Shown: positions 22,836-34,093, numbered from the stretch's first letter. The stretch: DNA of 64,000 nt from Cliona cf. orientalis (GCA_963930775.1 OZ005702.1:8226336-8290335), one strand, 5' to 3'. The notes: generated by a model not told the origin, from the letters alone. Made by a program: numbers and translations.

Positions 22836-23205
22836 TCATGCTGGTGATTCCAGAGATACAGTTCTCTTCTTCTCAGTTCTCCCAAACAGAAGAAACAGTG
22901 AAAGTTGAACCAACGACAAAAGAAGACCAATGAAGTTGGGAAACTGAAGCAAGGGAGGAGAATAATAAAACACTCGTGTTGATTTTTAAACAAATCTAGC
23001 CTATCCTTAAGTCAATTCTTGAGGAATAAAATTTGATTCCTCAATAATTACCTAGGCCCACTACAAACACATGCAGCACACTGACCTGTACATAGATATC
23101 GTGAATGAGAGTTCCATAAGTTGCCCATGAGGCAGTGGTCAGCAATGACATCACTGTCAGCGGAAATGATATCGTCTCGGTACTCTTGTTACGAACAACC
23201 TCCAC
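22836..23205 (-). pseudogene. SWEET fragment S2 (exons B and C only)
   Basis: Exon B 23205-23086 (40 codons, VEVVRNKSTETISFPLTVMS.., open) and exon C 22943-22836 (35 codons plus TGA; FPNFIGLLLSLVQLSLFLLFG then a basic tail) are intact with GT-AG borders and phase 0. Exon A is missing: block R1 starts at 23216, inside the intron upstream of exon B, so a duplication breakpoint has removed the rest of the gene. Confidence 0.75.
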
Positions 23206-23989
23206 CTGTGTGTAGATTCCCATTCCAGTGTTGATCAGCTGGCCGGCCGGGGAATGGAACTGGGGACAAAGCCACGTGGCCATTCAGTTTGAATTTCAAC
23301 GAGGAGAAGAGAAGTCCTCGGCGTTTTCGCTGCTGCTGGTGTCTTCGAGTCCTAGGATTTGTGAAAGATAAGTTGTACAATTCTTTGTTCAAATTGTTGT
23401 AGCCATGTGTGGCAGCGCGCGTTTCTAGCGTTTATAATTTGCAACTAGCTCTTTTAACCCTTAGGCCAAATACCCTTTCCCTTGCTCTCTTTCTCTAGTG
23501 AGCGAGGAACCCTTAGTGGAACAAAAAAAAAAAAATCTCTAGAATTTTAGTATCTTCTTTCTCATCTATCATCTTGCGCCGAGCGGCTGGAGTGTCCTTG
23601 ACAAGCGTCCATCATCCACCGACTAGCCGTGGCCAACTGATTTGTCCTCCACTCATCCAGCCTCGGTTGGGATCACTGCCCCTGCATTAACGGTATGTGG
23701 AGCCGTAGGATGTTGGTGGTGATCTTGGCTGTAGACTTCTTGGGTGTTGGACACTTCAGTTGCCCCACGGCCTGTCAATGGATTGGCACTGCTTGTTGAA
23801 GACATACTAGTTGATCTGTGCAGTGATGACAGATGAGACTCCTGCTAATCAAAAGATAAGTTGGAAAACTTCAAGTATGTATTTTCTAATGGATTGGGTT
23901 ACTGTAGCTAGCTAGATTCCCGTGCTGGGCTCACCATGGCACCGTACTATCCGGATCATAATGCAATTAATGGCGAGTCTGGAGGACCC

Positions 23990-24031
23990 GGCATAGACAC
24001 ATTAGACCACACAGTCTAAGGTATCTATGCC
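23990..24031. other. conserved hairpin H2 (copy 2)
   Basis: GGCATAGACACATTAGAC.. pairs with ..GTCTAAGGTATCTATGCC; the loop reads CACACA. Two stem/loop bases differ from copy 1 without breaking the stem. Confidence 0.5.
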
Positions 24032-24814
24032 ATAATAAAAAAAAAGGAAGAAAAATAAGTTTCTCTCGAGCTGTGCCATTTCCGATTTTGTCAAATTTCG
24101 ATTTGGCTTTTCTGGAGCAAATTCATCCGTCATCTTGCGCCGAGCAACTGGTGTGTCATCGACAAGCATCCATCCGCCGACTAGCCGTGGCCAACTGATT
24201 TGTCCTCCACTCATCCAGCCTCGGTCGGGATCACTGCCCCTGCATTAACGGTATGTGGAGCCGTAGGATGTTGGTGGTGATCTTGGCTGTAGACTTCTTG
24301 GGTGTTGGACACTTTAGTTGCCCCACGGCCTGTCAATGGATTGGCACTGCTTGTTGAAGACATACTAGTTGATCAGTGCAGTGATGACAGATGAGCTTAC
24401 TCCAGGGAAATAGGCTCTGTCTGTAAATTTGTCTCTGAATGTGACTTTATGTGTGCACGGCTAGAGTGAGAAGGGAATTGATGGTTCCATTGAGTTCAGC
24501 TGTGGTGTGTATTGAGAGTATACCAGCTTATGCTGGGGTGGTAGTCCGCGGCTATTGTTCCTGGTGTATGTCTGGCTCTCTTGCTGGGCAGTTTCGGCTG
24601 TGGTATGCATTGAGAGTATACCAGCTTATGCTGGGGTGGTAGTCTGTGGCTGTCATTCCTGGTGTATGTCTGGCTCTCTTGCCGGGCAGTTGTTCTCGCA
24701 AATAATAAATACTATTTAATAGGTTTCTTTGCCACTTATTGCTAGCTAGTTCTGGTTAAAATATTTTGCACACCTTTTTGTAAGTGTATTATCTGAATTT
24801 ACTCTCTTTCTTCT

Positions 24815-24852
24815 CTCGTTTCTGCAGGTATTTCGATGCCTGCAGAAGCGAG
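24815..24852. other. conserved hairpin H1 (copy 3)
   Basis: Identical in stem and loop to 10213-10250. Confidence 0.55.
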
Positions 24853-25029
24853 AAATCCATATTCCTCCAAGAACCAGATCTTCACTTGATGGCCAGTTTT
24901 GTGTGTGTGTGTGTGTCATGTGATAGTAGTGGGTATTTACGAGTTGACGACAGTTGCCCATTGTGGTTGGAACTTGCTGCTTGGTTTTATACGAATCTTA
25001 GAGCAGACTAAAGCGTTAGGTTAGCAGCT

Positions 25030-25560
25030 CTAGCTGAAGGTAAGTTCCAAGGAGAATGCAATACCCCAGTGAAGCAAATCCCAGAGTGTCGCTCTAGGTG
25101 AGGTGGTGAACAGGTCCTCAGTGAAGCAAATCCCAGAGTGTCGCTCTAGGTGAGGTGGTGAACAGGTCCTCAGTGAAGCTAATCCCCAGATTGTTTGCAT
25201 CCTGGATGAGGCTATCTGGGGTGAAGACAAGTCCTCAGTGAAGCAAGTCCTAGAGTGTTCACATTCTAGGTGAAGATGCCTGAGGTGATAAGGCCACAAT
25301 GGAAGCAAGTCCTAGAGTGAAGTTTCTCTGGGTGAAGATGTCTGAGGTGAAGACAAGTCCTCAGCGAAGCAAGCCCTAGAGTGTTCACATTCTAGGTGAA
25401 GATACATGACTGAGGTGATAAGGCCACAACGGAAGCAAGTCCTAGAGTGAAGTTATTCTGGGTGAAGATGTCTGGGGTGAAGACAAGTCCTCAGTGAAGC
25501 AAATCCTGGAGTGTAATCATTCCAGGTGAAGATGTCTGGGGTGAAGTTATCGAGTCCTTA
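25030..25560. repeat. minisatellite, duplicate of 10436-10970
   Basis: Same degenerate GTCCTCAGTGAAGCAA-type units in the same order as copy 1, with only scattered base changes. Confidence 0.8.
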
Positions 25561-26066
25561 GTGAATACGAACACTAGATGACGATAAATTTTAGCTAAAC
25601 AACGATTTTTGATCTTCAGTTAAGGTAAACAAGTTCCACAACATGGCAAGAGTGAATGGACCTTCAATGGGCAACGGTCGTCAAGTCGTAACTATGCTAT
25701 TGTGTTTGTTGGGGTGTGTTGTCAGTGCTATGAAGATGTATGTATGATAAGAGATTTATGCAGTCTAATTTGATTTTAAATTGCATTTTTAATTGCAAAA
25801 TTTAAGCACGTTTTTTTCTTCCAGTCCTGTGAACAGGTCAACAGTTCATTTTTTATCTCGAGAGAGAGAGAGAGAGAGCCATTGTGTCATTTTTGCCTCA
25901 GGAAAGTGATTTGATTTTATTCTTTTTCACTATTTTGAATTTGCAGACAGAGAAAGTCAGTGTGGTGGTGTCATCCCCTCAGCTCCAGGACAGGAGTGAT
26001 TTTTTTTTTCTCTTTTTCTTTCTTACTTCTTTGTATGTAGATTGAGTATCTTCCCCCCCCCCCCCA

Positions 26067-26100
<34 letters not shown>

Positions 26101-26226
26101 CTGGTGTCATGACTGTTGATGTCAAGGAGATGAAGATGGACTTGTGTCAATATCATCAGTGGCTCGTATCTTCGTGGACTTATGAAAAGATAAGTTTTTT
26201 TTTTTTTTTTTTTCAAGGAGACCAGA

Positions 26227-27500
26227 ACACTAAGCAGAAAAAAAATTGTCCGAAAACCACCACATAGTCGAGCTGGATGCATAGTAGAGCCATACAATGC
26301 AAGCAGGCAGCCTATACATCAATTTTGACCAAAGTGGGTAATGGTCGTCACGTTGATGTGCGCGCGTGGCCCCACCCCTCACGTAGCGCGTGGGCGGAAA
26401 ACATTGCAAGTGCATGGCTTCCTATACAAACATGGGGAAACTTCAAAGGGCCATAACTTTAATTGTAAGGTGTGAATCAAAATTTCCCGCCATCAAAATT
26501 CTAGTTTTGACCCATTCTGCGTGCCCATGTAAAAATTATCCCCCCAAGTGCTCCCAAACCCCCCATGAATTAGATTATTTATTTATTTAATTATTTAAAT
26601 TTGCTTTTTTTTTCTACTTAGTGTTTAACAAGGCGACCAGAACACTAAGCAGAAAAAAAATTGTTCGAAAACCGCCATAGTTGAGCTGGATGCATAGTAG
26701 AGCCATACAATGCAAGCAGGCAGCCTGTACATCAATTTTGATCAAAGTGGGTAATGGTCGTCACGTTAATGTGCGCGCGTGGCCCCGCCCCTCACGTAGC
26801 GCGTGGGCGGAAAACATTGCAAATGGTCGTCACGTTAATGTGCGCGCGTGGCCCCGCCCCTCACGTAGCGCGTGGGCGGAAAACATTGCAAATGCATGGC
26901 TTCCTATACAAACATATAGGGGTAACTTCAAAGGGCCGTAACTTTAATTCTAAGGTGTGAATCAAAATTCCCCAGGGTCAAATCTCTAGTTTCGACCCAT
27001 TCTGCGTGCCCATGTAAAAATTATCCCCCCAAGTGCTCCCAAATCCCCCATGAATTAGATTATTTATTTAAATTTGCTTTTTTTTTCTACTTAGTGTATA
27101 ATTTTTTTTTTCAAGGAGACCAGAACACTAAGCAGAAAAAAAATGTCCGAAACCACCACATAGTTGAGCTGGATGCATAGTAGAGCCATACAATGCAAGC
27201 AGGCAGCCTGTACATCAATTTTGACCAAAGCGGGTAATGGGTAATGGTCGTCACGTTCATGTGCGCGCGTGGCCCCGCCCCTCACGTAGCGCGTGGGCGG
27301 AAAACATTGCAAACGCATGGCTTCCTATACAAACATATGGGGTAACTTCAAAGGGCCGTAACTTTAATTCTAAGGCGTGAATCAAAATTCCCCAAGGTCA
27401 AATCTCTAGTTTCGACCCATTCTGCGTGCCCATATAAAAATTATCTCCCCAAGTGCTCCCCAACCCCCCAAACATTAATTAATTATATAAATTCTTTTTT
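26227..27500. mobile_element. tandem array of MITEs with ACACTAAGCAG inverted ends
   Basis: Units at 26227-26624, 26642-27097 and 27125-~27500 begin ACACTAAGCAGAAAAAAA; the first two end with its complement TTTTTTTCTACTTAGTGT and the third is cut before its end. Each is preceded by CAAGG(A/C)GACCAGA. The core is a CpG-rich stretch (GCGCGCGTGGCCCCGCCCCT, ACGTAGCGCGTGGGCGG), internally duplicated in the second unit (26753-26891). A detached right half lies at 29085-29330 and left-end fragments at 27516 and 27903. Short frames inside are not conserved. Confidence 0.7.
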
Positions 27501-27831
27501 TTCAAGCTACCGTGCACACTAAGCAGAAAAAAAAAAACTGCGGCACATAAGTATACGTACCTGCATTGTATAGGTTCGCACAAATTAATATGTACTTAGG
27601 CTTACTTTACATTGATTGTTTACCATGCACATACATACACTGCAATACTTTATGTACCTTTGGTATGTATTACTATGGTAACAACATCTAATGTCACTAA
27701 AACCATTCTTCAGTAGAGTAGAGCATCCATGGTCAAGTCATGTTCAAAATAGCTACCCTAGCCCACAACAATTTAATCAGTGTACAGTGCCTGTACGATT
27801 TAGCATAGTAACAATACCAAGTTCCTTTAAT

Positions 27832-27895
27832 AGATGATTTCCACCCGCTCTAACTGCGCCGCAGGCGCAGTTAGAGCTTGCTGGAAATCGTCTAA
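27832..27895. repeat. 64-bp near-perfect palindrome
   Basis: TAGATGATTTCCA..GCTCTAACTGCGCC and GGCGCAGTTAGAGC..TGGAAATCGTCTA are reverse complements except for a few bases in the arms, with almost no loop. It could extrude as a cruciform or fold as a strong RNA hairpin. Confidence 0.65.
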
Positions 27896-28122
27896 GGAGC
27901 TACCATGTGACACTAAGCACAAAAAGTTCCACATAATTAGAAACATGCATGTATATAATATTCACACGCTACAGTATAATATTATAGCCGGTCATCCCGA
28001 GTATTACTGTAGAAAATTGTCCAGAAACCACCACATAGTTGAGCTGGATGCCCGCCCATACAATCGGAAACAAGGCCGTCTATGCTCCTAATAGAGCCTA
28101 GAAAACTAAGAGTATATGATGT

Positions 28123-28290
28123 GTTGAGAGGTTCAGTACCAGTGGCCACTGCAATACGTTACTTCCTACTAGTACTCAAGATCACCACAGCACACACACA
28201 AGGCTAGCGTAAGAGGTTCAGTACCTGTGGCCACTGCAACACGTTACTTTGTACTAGTACTCAAGATCACCACAGCACACACACAAGGCT
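28123..28290. repeat. tandem duplication, ~82-bp unit
   Basis: AGAGGTTCAGTACC..GTGGCCACTGCAA.ACGTTACTT.. and ..CTCAAGATCACCACAGCACA are present twice back to back with few differences. Confidence 0.75.
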
Positions 28291-29084
28291 AGGGGAAAAG
28301 TACAAAACAATTTTAGTTAGGCCAAGCAAAGTTAATTAATAGTTTCTCAGGCCCGCCCGCATCAAATTTTGAGAAAGCAAGACTTTTTTTATTTATTTTT
28401 CACGTGAGCAGTCACGTGCTAATTAATTTAATTAACAGACAAAAATTGGAACATACAGTAAAGAGTTCATAAAACTAACTGTTTTCTGGCATCTCGGGAT
28501 AGTTTGGTTGACATCTCACAACTGAAGTCTCCGTGAAAGTGGTATTTAGCCAGCAGCTAGCTAGCTATTTTCTTCAAAGATGATGACGTCATCTGGTGCA
28601 GGCTAATCTTGTCATCTTACAAGGTTAGTACGACTGATAAAACTTTTCTCTACTAAATAGAAAGGTAAACTTGATTGTTAGGCTAGATATTCTCTCTGGT
28701 AGGACTTCAATACTTGTATTTCAGCACTAGCTTGTGTATCAACCACGTGCAGCACTAGCGAAAATGGGCGTGGTCACTATCGCCACGCCCATTTTTCATT
28801 AAAAAATAAAATAAAAACCCGCCTCCCGCATGGGTTTTGAAATTTGAAAGCCTGAGAAACTAGTAATTAAGTTTGTTTGGCCTTATGTTTCTCAACTAGA
28901 TGTACTTTCCCACACATCCACACATACATAATGTAAAACTATAGCTGTATTACCCCACCTACCTCTCAGCAAAAACGGGAGAGTTACTGTTGTGACTGAT
29001 TCCTCATCCATTCAGCAAGTCTCTGGATACAATACCAGCTCCATGGTAGGGCCTATGCATGTACTGGACTAGCGATTTTCTAAA

Positions 29085-29330
29085 TAACGCACACCGGGAC
29101 TCAAAACATTGCAAACACATGGCTTCCCTGTACAAACATATGGGCAAACTTTATAGGGCCGTAACTTTAATTCTAAGACATGAATCAAAATTCCCCAGGG
29201 TCAAATCTCTAGTTTCGACCCATTCTGCGTGCCCATGTAAAAAGTATCTCCCCAGGTGCTCCCAGTTCCCCCACGAATTATTATATTTTCTTTTTTTCTA
29301 CTTAGTGTGTAATTTCTACTTAGTGTTTAA
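29085..29330. mobile_element. right half of an ACACTAAGCAG-type MITE
   Basis: It matches the right part of the units at 26.2-27.5 kb (CAAAACATTGCAAACACATGG.., GAATCAAAATTCCCCAGGGT, CCCATTCTGCGTGCCCATGT) and ends with CTACTTAGTGT, which is then repeated. The left half is missing, probably separated by later rearrangement. Confidence 0.6.
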
Positions 29331-29460
29331 TTTGTATATGATAATTCTTGCAGTATTATGCAAGGGATATGCAATAGCAGTATAATACAATTATGCTAAT
29401 ATGAAGCATACCCACAGAATTAATAAAAGTACAAGTGTAAAATAATGAAAAAATAACTAA

Positions 29461-30027
29461 TTAAAGTAATCTCTTAAATGCATGTAGTGATGGAGCAGAT
29501 ACTTCTTCTGCAGATAGACTGTTCCACAAAGAAATAGAATTAGGTACAAATGAATATAAAAATGAGTTAGTGTGTGCAAGAGGCCGACTAAGAACCATAT
29601 GGTGAGATCTGGTGGAGTAATAGTGAGATGAATATACAAAAATATCTTGAGGGAAGTACGAGTGACCATACAAAATGTTATACAACTGACACAATTTTAA
29701 TTTAGTTCTGCGTTCTGCCAGAGAGGGTACTGCACATGTCTCCAACAACTGCTGGTACTCATGGTTCCAGTGTTTTGTAGCAATTTTGCATGCAAACTTT
29801 TGAACATTTTCTAACGCAGAAATATCCTTTTGTGTGTGGGGATCCCACAAGGAGCTGGCATATTCTAAATGTGGTCTAACAATGGATAAATAAAGTTGGG
29901 TGATAGTTTTACAATCAGCTAATCCATAAAAACGTCTGTATAGGAGCCCAAGGATACGTTTAGCTTTTGAACAAGCAACTTCAATATGTGAAGACCATTT
30001 CATATCGCTCGACAGCAATACTCCCAA
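29461..30027 (-). pseudogene. LINE ORF2 C-terminal region
   Basis: It reads YKYLGVLLSSDMKWSSHIE.., SKAKRILGLLYRRFYG.., LYLSIVRPHLEYASSLWDPH and SLWNSLSAEEVSAPSLHAFKRLL, then stop. These are the hallmarks of the region after the RT domain in animal CR1/L2-like elements (LGV, RPxLEYAS..W, LWNSLP-like end). It is out of frame with the palm domain by a single-base indel near 30040. Confidence 0.85.
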
Positions 30028-30629
30028 ATACTTGTACAGGGATATACTTCACAGAGACTCTGTCCATATAGTTGAAGTGCATTACCAGGTAATAGGGGTG
30101 AACGTTTTCGTGAAACAATCATATATTTGCATTTCTGTGGATTCAGAGACAGAAAGTTAGAGTCTGACCAGTGTTCAATCGCAGTGATGTCGCATTGAAT
30201 TTTGAAGTAGTCAGATAGCACTGAGATTGGTCGATAAAGAATTACATCATCAGCGAAAAGCGAGAGGTTTGATCCATCAGCAAGTGGCAAGAGTGTTAAA
30301 TCATTAACATATATAATGAACAAAAGTGGTCCTAGAACGGATCCTTGGGGCACTCCTGACCTTACTGGTATAGTTGACGAGACACTACCATTCACAACAA
30401 CCTGTTGCAATCTGCTTGATAGATAGTTCCATATCCATCGTAGGATGTGCTCATTCAGACCAATGCTGCACAGTTTTTCCATAAGAGGTCCATGCGGGAC
30501 ACTATCAAAAGCTTTTTTGTAGTCGAAAAAGATGATGCAAATATCATTACCTTGGTCAAGATTGTTTAGCCAGTCATGAACTGTGGCAATTAACGATGTA
30601 ACTGTGCCTTTTCCTTCTGTGAAGCCCCA
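30000..30629 (-). pseudogene. LINE reverse transcriptase palm region
   Basis: From the transposon junction it reads WGFTEGKGTVTSLI.., FFDYKKAFDSVPH (first catalytic Asp), SGVPQGSVLGPLLF, then SLFADDVILY (FADD catalytic pair), NPQKCKYM and ends after a frameshift. Motif order and spacing are normal for a LINE RT. The 5' side is cut at 30630 by the insertion and resumes at 32284. Confidence 0.88.
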
Positions 30630-31022
30630 TTGTCTATTGGTTCAGGTTAGGTACAGGCCGAATGCCGCAGGTCAAAGGTCGATCCGCGGCGCGCGCATAG
30701 GCCCGGCCGGCCAGCACCCGGGATCATATCGATCGCGCGCAGACGCGGACTAGACTACGCCGCGGCGCCGCGCCCAATCGAGGCCTCCTATAGCGTATAG
30801 ACTGGGTGGGCATGGGGTAAGTATGCGCGTGATCGCATGTACGTGTACACGTCCATTGCCATAGGAACAACATAAGTCTAATATCAATATACACACATGA
30901 TACAGAGTACATATTATTATACGCGATAGCTATAAAGTACAACCATAAATATCTCAACAGGCAGGCTGGCTGGGGAGGGAAGGAGCTTAGCTAGGCTCAC
31001 TCTATTAGTATCACTGGGTTCA

Positions 31023-31540
31023 TCATGGTGTTTGTTGTCTCATGTCCAGATAAAAGTGGTAGGGTATAACATAAATGTGGTCGAAGTGTGATTCACTTAT
31101 ATGTGCTAGTTCAATGTGGTATGGGGGAGGTGGAATTATGTTTTGTATCTCTTGAAGCAAACCACCTTCATTAGGGTCCGAGGCTGATGTAAATGTACTT
31201 TGTTTCATTTCCGTTTGAAAATATATAAACAGGGATTTGTAGCCAAGTAGCCAGACCAATCATTTCTGTAGTCGTAGCCCATGATCCTTGCTTTTTTAGG
31301 AGGGCACAGTGTGTCTGAAATGGCTGTCCAAAAATTTCCGTTATCTTTGAAAAATGAGCTCCATTATGCTCTATAAATTGAAATAGTAGATCTCTAATGG
31401 TAGCATGATGTGCTTGTGTTCCGAGTAGCTCCTTAGATACTGAGCGAAAAAAACAGTTACCATCTGGTAGCGCCATATCTGCTAAACGACCAGTGGCATT
31501 GAGAATAATTATGTTGAAGTTCTGTGTACAATTTGGAGGA
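31023..31540 (-). pseudogene. OTU-like cysteine protease frame inside the transposon, frameshifted
   Basis: The minus-strand reading starts about 31538 and gives ..NATGRLADMALPDGNCFFRSVSKELLGTQ, with the OTU Asp-Gly-Asn-Cys signature (catalytic Cys), then ..HATIRDLLFQFIEHNGAHF and WLQIPVYIFSN. The frame then breaks near 31190-31210; the continuation GGLLQEIQNIIPPPPYHIEL..SESHFDHIYVIPYHF contains the expected late catalytic His region. OTU domains remove ubiquitin and are known as passengers in some eukaryotic Mutator-like elements. Upstream, 31803-31615 is open (..GWESWMKKFEAQNS..) and might be a remnant of the same protein. Confidence 0.7.
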
Positions 31541-32111
31541 TGGTGGAGTCATAACTGACACTGGCCGGCCTAGTGTCATGTGATCTGACGGAAATGGTAC
31601 CTCCAATATTATACTCAATTGCTCCCTGATTCCTTATTTTTATTCAGACCAGTAGACACTTTGAATTGCAAGCTATTTTGAGCCTCAAATTTCTTCATCC
31701 AGCTCTCCCAGCCATTCCTTGAATATGGGCAAAGATAACCAGTTATTATAATGTTGGGGGTGTTGGGCACCGAGGTTGGTAATTCGTTCATCCAAATGAT
31801 CACTGACAGGGATTTGAAGATACGACAATAAATGGTGCTACGTTTATTCTTGAAGCATGCTGTACATCTTCCTAAGATAGTGAGGGTATCCGCAGACCTT
31901 TTGACCTTGGTGGAGTCTGCGGCATGGTAAGTTTGGGATCAAGTTATTGTGAGAATCAACTCATATGCATCATCAAGTAAGGATTGCATATAACCTTACC
32001 GGGAATAGTAGTGCTCTCGTGGCTTCTTTCAGGCTCAGTCTTCACGAGTATACCAGTACAGCTGATCATGACACACACCGTACTTGTCAATTAGAAACGA
32101 ATACAGCTCGT

Positions 32112-32180
32112 ACGTATGTATGTATGTATGTATGTATGTATGTATGTATGTATGTATGTATGTATGTATGTATATATATA
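32112..32180. repeat. TATG microsatellite
   Basis: About 15 tandem TATG units followed by a short TATATA tract, inside the DNA transposon. Confidence 0.95.
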
Positions 32181-32283
32181 TGTATGTACATGGCGTGGGT
32201 GCAGCGCCGCGCGCTCCTTGGCGGGTCAGGTTGACCTTTGACCTGCGGCATTCAGCCTGTACCTAACCTGAACCTTGTCTATT

Positions 32284-33015
32284 TGAGAGTGGGAAGTGCT
32301 CCTCAAGATAGTCTAATATTACATGATGAACATATCGCTCCAATAATTTACTAACGATACTCAGCAATGAAATAGGTCGATAATTTGTTGGGCTACTGTG
32401 ATTGTCAGATTTTGGTATAGGTACCACTGTGGACATTTTCCACTGAGAAGGAATCTTCCCCGCTGCGAGGAATTGGTTGAACAGTTTGGTAATGCTTGGA
32501 CCAATGCAGGGTGCTGTATTTTTTAGCATTTTTGCTGATATCTCATCTGGCCCATTTGCTTTCGATTCATCAAGAGAGGAAAGTAATTCCTGCACTTCTT
32601 CTTCATTGCACAAGAGCTCCTCTGGAAATGGGGTTGTAACAAGTGGCTGTAGGTCCTCATTAAGAGGATTGCAGGAGTTATTAAAACATGTAGCGAAATA
32701 ATTATTTAGCATGTTAGCTTTACCCAAAGAGGTATCAGCAGTTACACCATCATGTGTAAGGGATGGGATAACACTTGTGCCCTTGCTTAGTGCTTTAATA
32801 GCTTTCCAAAATTGTTTCGGTTTTGCAGGATCCAATGATCGAAAGAATCGTTCTTTTGCTTTTCTCATTTTGACAATAACTTGATTCCTTAGCCTCCTAT
32901 ACTTGACGTAATTCCTAGACTGCTTGGCGTACTTATATGCCGCATTTCGTTTACGCATTGTTCTAACGATGTCTTTATTTAGCCAGGGAAGGTTTTTCCG
33001 TGTCTGAATACTGGC
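32284..33015 (-). pseudogene. LINE reverse transcriptase N-terminal region
   Basis: It reads NLPWLNKDIVRTMRKRNAAYKYAKQ.., FWKAIKAL.., ESKANGPDEISAKMLKNTAP (RT motif 0/1), VVPIPKSDNHSSPTNYRPIS (NYRPIS) and LSIVSKLLERYVHHVILDYLEEHFPLSNRQ, where the DNA transposon interrupts it. It is in frame with the endonuclease except for one TGA (..CIP*ASIQTRKN.., near 33019), probably from a CGA codon. Confidence 0.88.
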
Positions 33016-33790
33016 TCACGGGATACAATCTTTCATAATTTGCATAAACTGATGATGCCAATTAAACCAGCTTTTGTCCACATCATCTGCTAACAATGAG
33101 TTCCAGTCAGTAGCATTAATTTGCTCACAAGCCTTCTCCCAGTCAGCATATGCATATCTCCATACAATTCTTTCAGCTGTAACATTCACATTGTTTGACT
33201 TTGTTTTCCATTGAATTTGCAAGTGAATACCCCTGTGGTCTGAGTTTCCAAGGGGTGGAACGACTGAACATTTCTGCAATAGCTGAACATTAGACATGAA
33301 TACTTGATCAATTAGAGTAGCAGTGCCGTTATGGTGAACATGAGTTATTTCGGAGACCACTTGCGTCAGACAAAATGTATTTGCAAGTTCCGTCATTTTA
33401 TCATACCAGGAGCTGCTTGCAGAGGCCATGTCTACATTAAAATCTCCCAAAAGGATATAGTTAGAGAATTGAGTTAGATTCACTAACTCCAGATAGCCAG
33501 TTAGGTCATTAAAAAATTCAACCGTGGAGCTGGGAGGACGATAGCACAGAGACAAACAGGACTTGAAAGAACCAAAACGTAGGGTGATAGTAACTATTTC
33601 CAGATTGGGGTACTGATTGTTGGCATTGGTTTCCACCTGAATCACTTCCCTAATGTACATCAGCACTCCCCCGCCATGCCTGTTCCTATCCCTCCTTACA
33701 ATCTGATAACCACTGATATGCAGCTCTGTATTGTTGATGTCGCTAGACAACCAGGATTCTGTTATACATACAACATCTGGTTTATGTGAA
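33016..33790 (-). pseudogene. LINE AP-type endonuclease domain
   Basis: It reads CISHKPDVVCITESWLSSD.., GGGVLMYIRE.., LCYRPPSS, ILLGDFNVDMAS (GDFN) and PLGNSDHRGIHLQ (SDH), the conserved series of exonuclease-endonuclease-phosphatase domains of LINEs. The expected N-terminal start is not present; the frame closes just upstream of 33790, so the 5' end is truncated or mutated. Confidence 0.88.
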
Positions 33791-34051
33791 ATACAGAATA
33801 GATAAGTATTGCTTAGTCATACTGGATACGTCAGTTGTGGGTGCTTGTGCAAGAGTTAGGCTAGTAAGGTTACAAGGGGTACTTACAAAGGATTGAAGAT
33901 GGTTACACAATTCTTAGTTGTAGCCGTATGTGGCAGTGCGCATTTTCTAACAGATTTTACTATAGCTAGCTAGCTCTAGGCCCGTGCTAGGCTCACCATG
34001 GCACCGTACTATCCGGATCATAATGCAATTAATGGCGAGTCTGGAGGACCC

Positions 34052-34093
34052 GGCATAGACACGTTAGACCACGCAGTCTAAGGTATCTATGCC
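34052..34093. other. conserved hairpin H2 (copy 3)
   Basis: Identical to 11726-11767. Confidence 0.5.

Larger units (their letters stand above)
23216..26195. repeat. duplicated non-coding block R1 (copy 2)
   Basis: Near-identical to 9147-11590. Differences are an extra ~600-bp stretch (about 23830-24420) that contains a piece of R2 with hairpin H2 and a second copy of the GTATGTGGAGCCGTAGGATG segment, a longer CT run (26070-26098) and a shorter GT run (24901-24916). It ends at AAGATAAG, where copy 1 continues into R2 but this copy runs into a poly-T and the MITE array. Confidence 0.7.
27501..29084. other. non-coding accessory stretch
   Basis: No gene is recognised. Contents: MITE left-end fragments (27516, 27903), a 64-bp hairpin (27832-27895), a tandem duplication of ~82 bp (28123-28290), and a hairpin AAATGGGCGTGG / CCACGCCCATTT (28762-28794). 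The remainder is AT-rich. Confidence 0.5.
30630..32283. mobile_element. Mutator-like DNA transposon with OTU frame, inserted in the LINE
   Basis: The element is 30639-32274 (1,636 bp). The left terminus GGTTCAGGTTAGGTACAGGC.. is repeated as reverse complement at the right end over 42 bases with one mismatch. The nine bases TTGTCTATT flank it on both sides (30630-30638, 32275-32283); removing the element and one copy restores the LINE frame ..LSNRQWGFTEG. A 9-bp duplication and long inverted repeats are typical of the Mutator-like superfamily. It carries a broken OTU-type frame but no recognisable transposase, so it is non-autonomous. A TATG repeat (32112-32175) lies near the right end. Confidence 0.88.
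29400..33890 (-). mobile_element. decayed non-LTR retrotransposon (LINE), interrupted by a DNA transposon
   Basis: Reading from right to left on the minus strand: endonuclease (33790-33016), reverse transcriptase N-terminal part (33015-32284), DNA-transposon insertion (32283-30630), RT palm (30629-30000) and C-terminal part (30027-29461), then an AT-rich 3' tail. Architecture (AP-type endonuclease, RT with FADD, conserved C-terminal domain, no RNase H seen) fits the CR1/L2/Jockey-like group. It has an internal TGA and a frameshift, so it is inactive. The 5' limit is approximate; no poly-A tail or target duplication was delimited. Confidence 0.8.

Noticed and set aside
31965..32266. Open frames with repeated YVCM over the TATG microsatellite
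   Set aside because: Translation of a simple repeat; open in several frames at once.
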